A stretch of DNA of 64,000 nt from Nostoc sp. NMS2 (GTDB taxonomy: Bacteria; Cyanobacteriota; Cyanobacteriia; Cyanobacteriales; Nostocaceae), in assembly GCF_017115105.1 (NCBI RefSeq), contig NZ_JABXKH010000095.1, positions 75,835-139,834 of the forward strand, given 5' to 3'. The position numbers were made by a program, and so were the translations under genes. Under the pieces are notes generated by a model, which saw only the letters and a list, made by a program, of their open reading frames with translations, did no database searches and was not told the origin of the DNA. Position 1 is the stretch's first letter. The number at the start of each line of letters is the position of its first letter. Positions 28,927-37,242 of the stretch are shown in pieces.

Positions 28927-29700
28927 ATGGATGTAATTCCAGCGATTGATTTACTAGAAGGTCGATGTGTGCGATTGTATCAGGGAGATTACGATCGCTC
29001 GCAAGTTTTTAGCGAAAATCCCGTTGATGTTGCCAAACAGTGGGTAGACCAAGGTGCTAATAGATTGCATATAGTTGATTTAGATGGTGCCAAAGCAGGT
29101 AAAGTAGTAAACCTGGGGGCAATTGAAGCGATCGCTCACGCGGTGTCAGTGCCTATTGAAATTGGTGGAGGATTGCGCGATCGCACCAGCGTGCAACAAT
29201 TATTCAATCTAGGCGTACAGTGGGCAATTCTCGGAACCATCGCCGTAGAACAACCCCAGCTAGTACAAGAACTGTGTGCAGAATTTCCTGGACAGATTAT
29301 CATCGGCATTGATGCCCGTAACGGTCAAGTCGCAACTCGTGGTTGGTTAGAAACCTCAGAAGTTTTAGCAACCCAATTGGCTGTACAAATGCAAGAATTG
29401 GGTGCAGCCGCCATCATTTATACAGATATTCACCGAGATGGTACTCTCATTGGCCCCAATTTAGAAGCTTTGCGAGAACTTGCGACGGTAATTTCCATCC
29501 CGATAATTGCCTCTGGTGGGGTAAGTTCTCTCACCGATTTGTTGAGTTTGTTGGCGTTAGAACCTCAAGGCGTAACTGGCGTAATTGTCGGACGTGCTTT
29601 GTATACTGGGGATATTTTACTCAAAGAAGCATTACGAGCGATCGGCCCTGGGCGGATTCAGGATATCCCACCCAATCTAGGTTTTTCTAGTTTTGCTTGA
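28927..29700 (+). CDS. hisA: ProFAR isomerase (HisA)
   Basis: 257 residues. 1-(5-phosphoribosyl)-5-[(5-phosphoribosylamino)methylideneamino]imidazole-4-carboxamide isomerase, fourth step of histidine synthesis. A (beta/alpha)8 barrel with [20 protein letters not shown] at the N-terminus (catalytic Asp in PAIDLL), the first phosphate loop IEIGGGLRD, the second catalytic Asp in [11 protein letters not shown], and the second phosphate loop IIASGGVSS. Cytoplasmic. The start is preceded by GGGAGAAGTAA, a usable ribosome-binding site. Length is normal. Confidence 0.97.
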   Translation: MDVIPAIDLLEGRCVRLYQGDYDRSQVFSENPVDVAKQWVDQGANRLHIVDLDGAKAGKVVNLGAIEAIAHAVSVPIEIGGGLRDRTSVQQLFNLGVQWAILGTIAVEQPQLVQELCAEFPGQIIIGIDARNGQVATRGWLETSEVLATQLAVQMQELGAAAIIYTDIHRDGTLIGPNLEALRELATVISIPIIASGGVSSLTDLLSLLALEPQGVTGVIVGRALYTGDILLKEALRAIGPGRIQDIPPNLGFSSFA

Positions 29701-29831
29701 TTATCGCTCTTCTATTAGCGATCGCGTTTGTAATCGTTATCGTAAATTCAAGGGTTTAAGACCCCAACCATTACACGTAGTATCAGTTGAGTTGGGGTTT
29801 AAAGGCCCGACTCCAAATGTCTTTAATTTTG

Positions 29832-29888
29832 AAGTAATAAGTAATAAGTAATGGGTATTACTCATTACTCATTACTCATTACTCATTT
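29832..29888. repeat. STRR hairpin (AAGTAAT / ATTACTC heptamers)
   Basis: Three AAGTAAT units are followed by GGGT and four ATTACTC units, which are complementary and would fold as one stem. It lies between the convergent hisA and glycosyltransferase genes and could terminate both. Confidence 0.75.
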
Positions 29889-29890
29889 AT

Positions 29891-31168
29891 TTAACGTCTC
29901 ATCCTGCCTGTACTTATCTCCACCTTCTGAGATCCTTCGACGATTTGGTAAAGTTTGTCTTCAAGTTTTTGCATACATGCCGACCAATCAAATTCAAGTA
30001 TGGAAGGGCGAGCGTGCCGAGTCATATCTGCCTTCAAATCGGGATTTTCTAGAATCGTAATCACCTTTTGAGCGAAGTCTGTGGGGTTGTTAGGTTGGGC
30101 AAGAAAGCCGTTCCGACCAGGCAACACCTGTTCTGAAGTTGAGGGTGCAACAACGGCAACTAGAGGGGTTCCAGATGCTAGCGCTTCGTTATTTGTAGTG
30201 CAGAAGTTTTCGGTAACTGAGGGGTTGACAAAAACATCCGCTCTAGCAAACCAGCCTAAAAGTTCTGTACCGTGGGATTCACCCCATATAGTAATACCCG
30301 ATCCAAATTTTTCGGCACGCTGACGGATTTCTTCATCTAGAGGGCCACTACCAACAATCACCAGATGAACATCAGGAATTTTGGCAGCGATGAGTGGAAA
30401 GATATCAAGCAATTGGTTGACATTCTTTTCCGGGGTGATGCGGCCGACAAACAAAAGAGTTGGTCGGTTATCGTTAGGAATGGGATTGTAACAAATGTTT
30501 CGCGGATGAAATTTTTCGCAATCAATGCCTTGATAAGGGACATATTCAGCGCGTTGGCATTTCAGTTCTTCGTATTTAGTGAGTTGTTCTTTAGAAGAAA
30601 AGTAATTGAAGTCATAAGACTCACTAAATTGCTTGACTAAAACAGGAATGATGGGGCGAACAAAGTTAAAGAATTTATCCCCAAAATAATATTTGATATA
30701 CGCCACGATATCAGTATGGAACAGTGATATTATTGGCGTGCGTGTTCTTTTTGCGTATTCAATACCGATGGGACGACCATAACCTTGCAAGAAAAATGAG
30801 TATAAACCTCTCATTTGCGCGGCTTCTTCAACCACGATAATATCAGGCTTAAATTTCTCCAGCAACTTGGTATCACTCCAATGCCGATAATTTAACGGTT
30901 GAGGAAGAGACTTATAGAATAACAGGGGTTCTGTGGGAAATGCGTAAGCAGAGAAATTGGGGAAAGACTGAATTTCATTCAAACCTGGCATAGGGCGATC
31001 GCCAACATTTTTGGGGTAGCGATCGTTGATTTGCGGATGGATGAGAAAAACCTCATGTCCTTGCTCTAGCAACCAACGAACTCGTTGGTGAACCGCGACG
31101 GAAACACCAGTCAAGAAAGGGGCGTACAATCCTGTAAATAGTGCAATGCGAAGTTTTTGCTTAGTCAT
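29891..31168 (-). CDS. hglT: GT4 glycosyltransferase, probable heterocyst glycolipid transferase HglT
   Basis: 425 residues with the GT-B fold of family 4. The N-terminal half has LRIALFTGLYAPFLTGVSVA and a lipid-acceptor-type first domain. The C-terminal half has LLFVGRITPEKNVNQLL and the retaining EX7E motif in VTENFCTTNNEALASGTPL. The gene lies at the distal end of the minus-strand genes next to the hgl polyketide island. In Anabaena PCC 7120 the transferase that glucosylates the heterocyst fatty alcohol, HglT (all5341), occupies the same place, which is the main reason for this name. It would act at the cytoplasmic membrane on the C26-C28 polyol. Distinguishing HglT from another GT4 needs an alignment. 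Confidence 0.72.
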   Translation of the reverse strand: MTKQKLRIALFTGLYAPFLTGVSVAVHQRVRWLLEQGHEVFLIHPQINDRYPKNVGDRPMPGLNEIQSFPNFSAYAFPTEPLLFYKSLPQPLNYRHWSDTKLLEKFKPDIIVVEEAAQMRGLYSFFLQGYGRPIGIEYAKRTRTPIISLFHTDIVAYIKYYFGDKFFNFVRPIIPVLVKQFSESYDFNYFSSKEQLTKYEELKCQRAEYVPYQGIDCEKFHPRNICYNPIPNDNRPTLLFVGRITPEKNVNQLLDIFPLIAAKIPDVHLVIVGSGPLDEEIRQRAEKFGSGITIWGESHGTELLGWFARADVFVNPSVTENFCTTNNEALASGTPLVAVVAPSTSEQVLPGRNGFLAQPNNPTDFAQKVITILENPDLKADMTRHARPSILEFDWSACMQKLEDKLYQIVEGSQKVEISTGRMRR

Positions 31169-31576
31169 AAAAAAGGGGAATATTTCACGAAAATGCTGGT
31201 TTTCAATTTAGGATTTACGCAGCTTATGTTTCATGAACATCCTGATTTTCTAGCTCAGAAATTCCCACTAATACGGTTAGACTAAGGATTTACGCATTTT
31301 TCAAATAGCCGAAACTCTCGATTGGTAAATGGATGTTTATAAACCTAGATTGAAACTATCAAAACATCCAAAATACTAAGTCCAAATTCCCCTTAATATA
31401 TTTGTCTAAACCCTTGTCATGAATGCAAATAAATTTTGATAATTAATAAGAAGCGTGTATTCTGACAAGGGTTATAGCTAATATAGTTCTACTAAATATA
31501 AGATAATATAATTTGAATACTAGGGAATGTTTAGCGTAATAACTTTCATGCCCTAGTTCATATTTAGCGATTTAAT
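31169..31576. other. Non-coding gap before the GT4 gene
   Basis: 408 bp, AT-rich, without a credible gene. It contains two GGATTTACGCA motifs (near 31211 and 31294) that look like ends of small dispersed repeats, and must include the promoter of the minus-strand GT4 gene. Confidence 0.5.
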
Positions 31577-32836
31577 TCAAAGAGAAACCTTGCCATCAAT
31601 AGGCTGATCTAACCATTGATAAGGGCGATATTCCACTAGCCGGACATTCCAGGGCCCTTGAACCCGATAGGAGACACCGCGCCAGGTGACTGTTGAGATC
31701 CAAATGGATGATAGCATCGCTAACCCATAAACCCACTGTGTTAGCGGAATCCCAATTAACATTTTGATGATTGTAGCACCTGATAATTTTGCGATCGCCT
31801 GGTCATTAGAGAGAACCACTCGCTGTATCTCTAATTCCAACACGAGCATTATCAAGAGTAATCCGACAGTATAGACACCATAGCAGCCTAACAAGAGAGT
31901 CGCAGCTTCCCATTTTGCCTGTAAGAAGGACTCTAAAACTAAGATGATGAGTGTAGTAGGAAACAAAATGCTAGAAACAGCTTCACTGACTAAAGCTAAC
32001 CAACGTGGGTGATACAGTCGAGAATAAAGTATCAGGCGCTTGAGATAGTCAATTAAGTTGGATAAATCAGTCTCTTCACGATTGACAATTAGCAGCGAAG
32101 GCACAAACTTTACCTGAAACCCATGTTTTTTGAGGATGTCGTGCATCATAAAATCTTCGCCTAAAGCTTGTCCCCACTTATCTAGGAGTTCTGTTTGGCG
32201 AAGCACTTCTGTTTTCACAGCCAAACTCCCACCCCAAGGAATCTGGAAGATAAACATTTGCACTACTGTGGATACATTGCCGATGTACCGCACTAAAGAT
32301 CCCCAATACCTACCTGTAGGTACATACCAACGATTACCTGTTGTCGCCCCTACTCTAGCATCACCTAAAGGACTGACTAATTCTCGCAGCCAATTTACAT
32401 GGACTATGGTATCAGCATCTACTAAGGCAACCACTTTGTAAGAATCATCCAAATCACGGACAGCTTGGACTAAGGAACTACATTTAAGACTACAATTGTT
32501 GCGTACTATTCTCAAAGGGCTAATTTGAACGTTGGTCGCTTCTTGCTCTGTGATGCTTTCACTGGCAATTTTCCAAGCGGGGTCTTCATGACTATCAACG
32601 ATCAATTTTAAATCATACTGTGGATAGTTTTGGTTCAGGAGCGATCGCAAACATCTAGGCAAAAACGGATCAGCTCCGCGTAAGCAAAGAATCACTGCTG
32701 TTTTAGGTAACTGATCATCTGGCAATAAGTTTTTTTTAGATGAGCGCAGATACCATATAAAGACAAGCGTTAAACACACCTGAATAACCAACCAACCCAT
32801 CAAAGACTTAGACAAAAATATCGCCAAATCTTCCAT
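31577..32836 (-). CDS. Membrane GT2 glycosyltransferase (ceramide-glucosyltransferase-like)
   Basis: 419 residues from the ATG at 32836, with GGAG upstream. The open frame extends 45 codons further but that part is translated STRR sequence and is not believable. One N-terminal membrane segment (LMGWLVIQVCLTLVFIWYL), then the GT2 catalytic domain: TAVILCLRGADPFLPRCLRS, VALVDADTIVHVNW (DxD), and GEDFMMHDILKKHGFQVKF as the ED catalytic base; a QxxRW-like site is not obvious. Four C-terminal helices follow. It resembles ceramide or hopanoid glucosyltransferases. Its place in the hgl glycosylation cluster suggests a role in the heterocyst envelope; the substrate is not known. Confidence 0.85.
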   Translation of the reverse strand: MEDLAIFLSKSLMGWLVIQVCLTLVFIWYLRSSKKNLLPDDQLPKTAVILCLRGADPFLPRCLRSLLNQNYPQYDLKLIVDSHEDPAWKIASESITEQEATNVQISPLRIVRNNCSLKCSSLVQAVRDLDDSYKVVALVDADTIVHVNWLRELVSPLGDARVGATTGNRWYVPTGRYWGSLVRYIGNVSTVVQMFIFQIPWGGSLAVKTEVLRQTELLDKWGQALGEDFMMHDILKKHGFQVKFVPSLLIVNREETDLSNLIDYLKRLILYSRLYHPRWLALVSEAVSSILFPTTLIILVLESFLQAKWEAATLLLGCYGVYTVGLLLIMLVLELEIQRVVLSNDQAIAKLSGATIIKMLIGIPLTQWVYGLAMLSSIWISTVTWRGVSYRVQGPWNVRLVEYRPYQWLDQPIDGKVSL

Positions 32837-33020
32837 TAAATTTTTAATCTCCGGTAGAATCTTGCCTTGATTATTGGGAATTGGGAATTGGGAATTGGGA
32901 ATTGGGCACTTGTACTGAGCGACTTGTGCCGAGCGAAGTCGAGGTAAGTCGAAGTATTGGGCATGGGGCATTGGTTATTCTCCTTGTCTTTCTCCCTCAT
33001 CTCCCTCATCCCCACTCCCC
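32837..33020. repeat. STRR block and dispersed repeat between GT2 and DUF2141 genes
   Basis: Tandem GGGAATT heptamers at about 32876-32907 are followed by CTTGTACTGAGCGACTTGTG and CCGAGCGAAGTCGAGG, a dispersed repeat also present in inverted form near 35820-35862. Then come GGGCATT units and CTCCCTCATCTCCCTCATCC. Non-coding. Confidence 0.7.
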
Positions 33021-33034
33021 ACTCCCCATTCCCT

Positions 33035-33502
33035 TTACGAATCCAGCGAATATTTCATAATGATATTGACCGTTGTATTTTTATTTACAACAAAACTGGC
33101 ATCACGAAACTTTGGTGTACCTGTTTGTATTGACACAGTTGGGTTTTTGGAAATTCCAAAACCTTCTGTGGGAATACCGAAAAAGTCTTTATTGAGTTTG
33201 CGATCGCCATTTTGATCGTCAACAACAGCGACAGCATAAGTTCCAGGCTTCAAACCGGAGAATTCTTTTTTAACTAAATTGCCAGTAATCTTAGCGCAGC
33301 CACTTTGAGAGCCACTAGAATTACTCATCGGAAATCCTTGTTCAGTTGCGTAAACTCTAAAGCAAATCTCACCTTTTTTGTGTTGTATGCCATTTACCAC
33401 AACACTAAGTGTTGCAGTTGGTTCTGCATTCACTGTTTTAGCAAAGCTGAGGCTCATTAAAGTAGCAATCAAAACATGAGAGAGATAAGATAGTTTCAGC
33501 AT
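33035..33502 (-). CDS. Secreted DUF2141 protein
   Basis: 155 residues with a signal peptide (LSYLSHVLIATLMSLSFAKT, cleavage after VNA). The mature part is a beta-sandwich DUF2141 domain: GEICFRVYATEQGFP, the conserved LKPGTYAVAVVDDQNGDRKL and DFFGIPTEGFGISKN. Two cysteines may form a disulfide. DUF2141 resembles transthyretin or carbohydrate-binding folds but has no assigned role. It sits between two glycosyltransferase genes on the same strand in the hgl-associated cluster, so an envelope role is plausible. Confidence 0.88.
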   Translation of the reverse strand: MLKLSYLSHVLIATLMSLSFAKTVNAEPTATLSVVVNGIQHKKGEICFRVYATEQGFPMSNSSGSQSGCAKITGNLVKKEFSGLKPGTYAVAVVDDQNGDRKLNKDFFGIPTEGFGISKNPTVSIQTGTPKFRDASFVVNKNTTVNIIMKYSLDS

Positions 33503-33581
33503 AATTTTGTAGTGAAGATTAGGTTATTTTGGGGCTGGTAAAAAGCTGTATTTACCAGATTTTCTTTTTGAACTGATTCGT

Positions 33582-34565
33582 TCAATGTATGACTTGATGT
33601 TTTTTAATTGATGCTGGTCGCCAACCTTTCCAAAGTACTTGTAGCACTCTTAGTAAATCTTTCAGCAAAAGATATTCTGTCCCTTTTAACTGCTGATGTA
33701 GGCTTCTATGACAACAAAGCCGCTCATTAAAACTCAGGGAACTATGCCATATAGAGAGTATATACTCCCAGATTATTCTCCAATGTGGCAATAAAATTTG
33801 TCCTTTCTTTGCTGAATCGAACCACACTGCATACGCATAGAAATCAGGTAGCATACTCAATGAGGATTTTTTATTGTTGTTAGTAAACAACAAATAATTA
33901 GGAAAATACATACTCATTGATTGTTGTGGATGGCTTCTGGCAAAAAACAGGTATTCAGGAATTTCATAAAACCTACCAAGAATACCAAGTCTTAACAAGA
34001 AAATTCCATCTGCATTACCGTAACCACCCATAGGCGTTATCATTCTCAGGACACTGGCACGAATTACACCGTAACATTGGTAACATAAATGCTTGGTCAG
34101 CAATTCATGAAAACGCTCGTGTGGTTTTAGAGCATCTGCCTTGAGTTTGATATCGTAGTTTTGGAGAAAATTTCCCTGTTCATCAATGAAATATGTTTGG
34201 GAGTGACACAAGATTATGCTAGGGTCTTGGTCAAGTACCTCAACACACTTCATGATAAAATCTTGAGCATGTAGATCATCATAAGCTGCCCATTTAAAGT
34301 ACTCACCTGAAGACAATTTAAAGACGCGATTGAAGTTACGAGCGCAACCGATATTCTTGTCATTGCGGTAGTAACAGATACGTTGGTCTTTGTCGGCATA
34401 AGCTCTACAAATTTCCTCAGTTTTATCTGTAGATGCATTATCTGAAATAATTAGCTCAAAATCTTCAAAAGTTTGAGCCAAGAGTGAATCTATGGCTTCT
34501 TTGATAAATTTTTCGCCATTATATACAGGTAATCCGATGCTCAATCGTGGCTGATTGCTACTCAT
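33582..34565 (-). CDS. Glycosyltransferase family 2
   Basis: 327 residues, soluble GT2. RLSIGLPVYNGEKFIKEAID, LIISDNASTDKTEEICRAYA, and the donor site FKWAAYDDLHAQDFI, where DD takes the place of DXD, are all present. The C-terminal 100 residues are rich in aromatic and basic residues and may lie against the membrane. It belongs to the minus-strand set between HgdC and HglT, which in Anabaena also contains several glycosyltransferases. Donor and acceptor are unknown. Confidence 0.88.
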   Translation of the reverse strand: MSSNQPRLSIGLPVYNGEKFIKEAIDSLLAQTFEDFELIISDNASTDKTEEICRAYADKDQRICYYRNDKNIGCARNFNRVFKLSSGEYFKWAAYDDLHAQDFIMKCVEVLDQDPSIILCHSQTYFIDEQGNFLQNYDIKLKADALKPHERFHELLTKHLCYQCYGVIRASVLRMITPMGGYGNADGIFLLRLGILGRFYEIPEYLFFARSHPQQSMSMYFPNYLLFTNNNKKSSLSMLPDFYAYAVWFDSAKKGQILLPHWRIIWEYILSIWHSSLSFNERLCCHRSLHQQLKGTEYLLLKDLLRVLQVLWKGWRPASIKKHQVIH

Positions 34566-34730
34566 AACAAGTATTCGGAAAATCTGTGGATTATTTTATG
34601 ATCAATTGCAGATAATTGTTAGGCAGATGCAACGGAAGAATTCAGAATCCAGAATAATTTGATGCTTAAGCTGAATAATTTCAATAAAATCAATCAACCA
34701 TGCTGTAGCCTCTTGATTTTCCAATCATTC

Positions 34731-34763
34731 TGACTCCTGACTCCTGACTCCTGAATTCTGACT
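34731..34763. repeat. STRR, CTGACTC heptamers
   Basis: Three to four tandem CTGACTC units between the epimerase and GT2 genes. Confidence 0.75.
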
Positions 34764-34779
34764 TCTTAAAATTTGTTGA

Positions 34780-35784
34780 CTATTTAATCAAGCTTTGGAT
34801 ATCTGTTTTTTGCAGCCATTCATGTGTTCGCTGCATTCCTTCTTCTAGGTCAATTGTCGGTTTATAATTTAACAGGCTTTGTGCTTTGACAATAGAACAA
34901 GCATAAGGACGAGTCATAAAATCTATAGACTCTGGTAAAATATCAACTTTTTTCCGAAAAAGTTTTTGTCCTTGAACACGTAACTTTAGAAACAACTTAA
35001 TTTCATCTTTCGATAATGAAAGGGGTGCTGATAAACCTTCCATTGCTGCTAAACGCATAAAATACTCTTTCCACGAAGTTTCTTGTCCGTCGGTGATATT
35101 AAATATTTCACCGTAGGTTTCTTTTTCTATCGCTAGAAAGATGCCATCAATCAGATTATCTATATATACGTGATTGATTACTCCTTTAGCATCGTTGGCA
35201 CAGGCAAATAATTTTTGACGCATCATCAGAAGCGGTCTGACTATCCAGGGGATACTTCCTGGCCCATAAACATCTCCAGAGCGAACAACAATGATGCCAA
35301 AACCTGGAGGATTATTCAGTTCTAAAACTGCTGTTTCGGCTTCTATTTTGGTTTCACAGTAAGGATTATTTTCGCCAGAAAGTGGCCCGGATTCTGTAAC
35401 ACCATTAGGATAGTTGAAACCATAAACCATTACACTAGAAAGATGTACAAATGTTTTGACACCAGCCTGTTTAGCGGCTTTAGCCATATTTAGAGTACCG
35501 CCAACATTGACATCACGAAAATGCTTAATTGCACCAGCTTCTTCGGCAAGTTGATCTGTGTGTAAAACGATATCTACTCCCTGACAAGCTTTTTGAGCAA
35601 TAGTATAATCGGTGATACTACCAATGATTATCTCAACACCTAAATTCTGTAATTGTTTGTTTTGTTCTGTAGAACTTTTCAGTCCACGAACCTTCATCCC
35701 TTGTGCTATGGCTAACTCGGCTGTACGCAAACCGACAAATTCATCAATTCCCGTAATTAGCAGGGTTTTATCTTTGAGGTTCAT
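34780..35784 (-). CDS. NAD-dependent epimerase/dehydratase family protein (extended SDR)
   Basis: 334 residues. The Rossmann start LLITGIDEFVGLRTAELA departs from the canonical TGxxGxxG: the middle glycine is Glu. The rest is normal for an extended SDR or 3-beta-HSD-like protein: VHLSSVMVYG, the catalytic Tyr-Lys in NPYCETKIEAE, and VVRSGDVYGPG. It probably acts on a nucleotide sugar or on the glycolipid aglycone (a keto or hydroxyl group). Anabaena has an epimerase gene in the same position near hgl. The start has no strong ribosome-binding site. Confidence 0.87.
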   Translation of the reverse strand: MNLKDKTLLITGIDEFVGLRTAELAIAQGMKVRGLKSSTEQNKQLQNLGVEIIIGSITDYTIAQKACQGVDIVLHTDQLAEEAGAIKHFRDVNVGGTLNMAKAAKQAGVKTFVHLSSVMVYGFNYPNGVTESGPLSGENNPYCETKIEAETAVLELNNPPGFGIIVVRSGDVYGPGSIPWIVRPLLMMRQKLFACANDAKGVINHVYIDNLIDGIFLAIEKETYGEIFNITDGQETSWKEYFMRLAAMEGLSAPLSLSKDEIKLFLKLRVQGQKLFRKKVDILPESIDFMTRPYACSIVKAQSLLNYKPTIDLEEGMQRTHEWLQKTDIQSLIK

Positions 35785-35814
35785 ATACGTTTGGGTATAC
35801 CAATTTTGGATTTT

Positions 35815-35965
35815 AGACTTCGGCTTACTTCGACTTCGCTCAGTACAAGTCGCTCAGTCGAACGATTTTAGATTTTGGATTCAAGCAAAGGCATTCGCTT
35901 TGATGGTTTGTAGTAAGCACTGAAGTGCTTATAAAATAATTACTAAAGTCCTTACTACAAAATTA
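35815..35965. repeat. Two dispersed repeats downstream of hgdC
   Basis: TTCGACTTCGCTCAGTACAA at about 35835 is the inverse of the repeat near 32908-32940. GTAGTAAGCACTGAAGTGCT at about 35909 and ACTAAAGTCCTTACTAC at about 35942 form a second inverted repeat. They fill the gap where a devA-type ATPase gene would sit in a devBCA operon. Confidence 0.6.
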
Positions 35966-35989
35966 ATTTATCCACCAACTTAAATATTT

Positions 35990-37183
35990 TTAGAAAATAT
36001 CTCCTGGATCTGCGGAGCGAAGTTTGTTGATAGCAAGCGCTCCTGATGTTATACACATTAGAACTGTCGATGTTAAGACTATCAACGCATTATTAGTGGT
36101 CATAACTATTGGTAGTTTAGTTGCTTCTGCGGCAAAACTATATAACAAAACAGAAGTAATAAATCCTGGGATATAACCTAAAATTGCTAAAATCAAAGCT
36201 TGCTGAAATACCACATTCAACAAATAGCTATTGGCATAACCGATAGCTTTTAAAGTGGCGTAAGCAACAAATTGGGTAGCAATATTGCTGTAAAGAATTT
36301 GATAAACAATAACCACGCCAACAACCGCAGCCATTGTCAACATCAAGTTAAGAATAAAACCAATGGGTGTTCTAACAGCCCAATAGTTTTTTTCAAAATC
36401 AATGAAGCCTTGGCGAGTAAAAACTTGGACATCATTAGGCAAACTTGCTTGCAAGTTTTTCAGTACTGTTTCTACATTAGTACCAGGTTTGAGTGAAATC
36501 AAACCGATATCTATCATATCCGCCGGACGAGTATTGGGATTTATCCTCAAAAAAGTTGAGTCACTAACAAGTAAATTTCCGTCTACCCCAAAGGAAGGCC
36601 CTAATGTGAATAAACCACCAATTCTCACTCTATAACCAATTAATGAATTGTAGGGAAATATTTCAATTGTCTGTGCAGTCTCTCCCGCATTAAATTTTTC
36701 AGCTATTGGTCCAAACTCTGGGCGAGAACCCCGATCAAAAAGTACGACATCGGGAATTTTGAGTTTATCTAAATTTTTCTCCACTTCTGGGAGATTCATT
36801 ACTGGTCTACCCGGATCGAAACCAATAACATATATTGAATATTTCTCACTAGTAGCCGGATTTTTTAGTTTGGCAAATTGCAAATACATGGGGCTAACTG
36901 ACTGTACACCATCAAACCCCAGAGATTGGTACAAACGAGTCCGCGAAAAACTTTGATTTGAGGTCAAAGATTTATATTGCGAACTCACTAAAAATAAATC
37001 TCCTTTGAGATTCTGATGCACTGCGGTTGCACTGGAATAAAGAGCATCTTGGAAACCAAGTTGCACAAACATTAATAGCACAATAAAACCAATCCCGGCT
37101 ACAGCTACTAATAAACGAACTTTTTGCTGTGCTAGCTGTAGCCATCCTAAAGGAATTTTGAAATTCATGGATTTATTTGGCAA
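35990..37183 (-). CDS. hgdC: DevC-type ABC permease (HgdC)
   Basis: 397 residues, FtsX/MacB-type permease of the DevC family. Topology: one N-terminal membrane helix (LVAVAGIGFIVLLMFVQLG), a large periplasmic domain, then three C-terminal helices (FILNLMLTMAAVVGVVIVYQ, ALILAILGYIPGFITSVLLY, ALIVLTSTVLMCITSGALA). It ends ADPGDIF, as DevC proteins do. It is 59 bp downstream of the membrane-fusion gene. No ATPase gene follows, as I recall for all5346/all5347 (hgdC/hgdB) of Anabaena PCC 7120, which affect the glycolipid layer. It presumably uses an ATPase encoded elsewhere. Confidence 0.85.
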   Translation of the reverse strand: MPNKSMNFKIPLGWLQLAQQKVRLLVAVAGIGFIVLLMFVQLGFQDALYSSATAVHQNLKGDLFLVSSQYKSLTSNQSFSRTRLYQSLGFDGVQSVSPMYLQFAKLKNPATSEKYSIYVIGFDPGRPVMNLPEVEKNLDKLKIPDVVLFDRGSRPEFGPIAEKFNAGETAQTIEIFPYNSLIGYRVRIGGLFTLGPSFGVDGNLLVSDSTFLRINPNTRPADMIDIGLISLKPGTNVETVLKNLQASLPNDVQVFTRQGFIDFEKNYWAVRTPIGFILNLMLTMAAVVGVVIVYQILYSNIATQFVAYATLKAIGYANSYLLNVVFQQALILAILGYIPGFITSVLLYSFAAEATKLPIVMTTNNALIVLTSTVLMCITSGALAINKLRSADPGDIF

Positions 37184-37185
37184 TT

Positions 37186-37221
37186 GTCATTGGTCATTTG
37201 TCATTTGTCATTTGTCATTTG
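37186..37221. repeat. STRR, TCATTTG heptamers
   Basis: Four tandem TCATTTG units in the short hgdB-hgdC gap. Confidence 0.8.
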
Positions 37222-37242
37222 TGAATGACCTATGCCCTATGA

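Noticed and set aside
32837..32971. 45-residue N-terminal extension of the membrane GT2
   Set aside because: It translates STRR and dispersed repeat sequence (for example PNSQFPIPNNQ).
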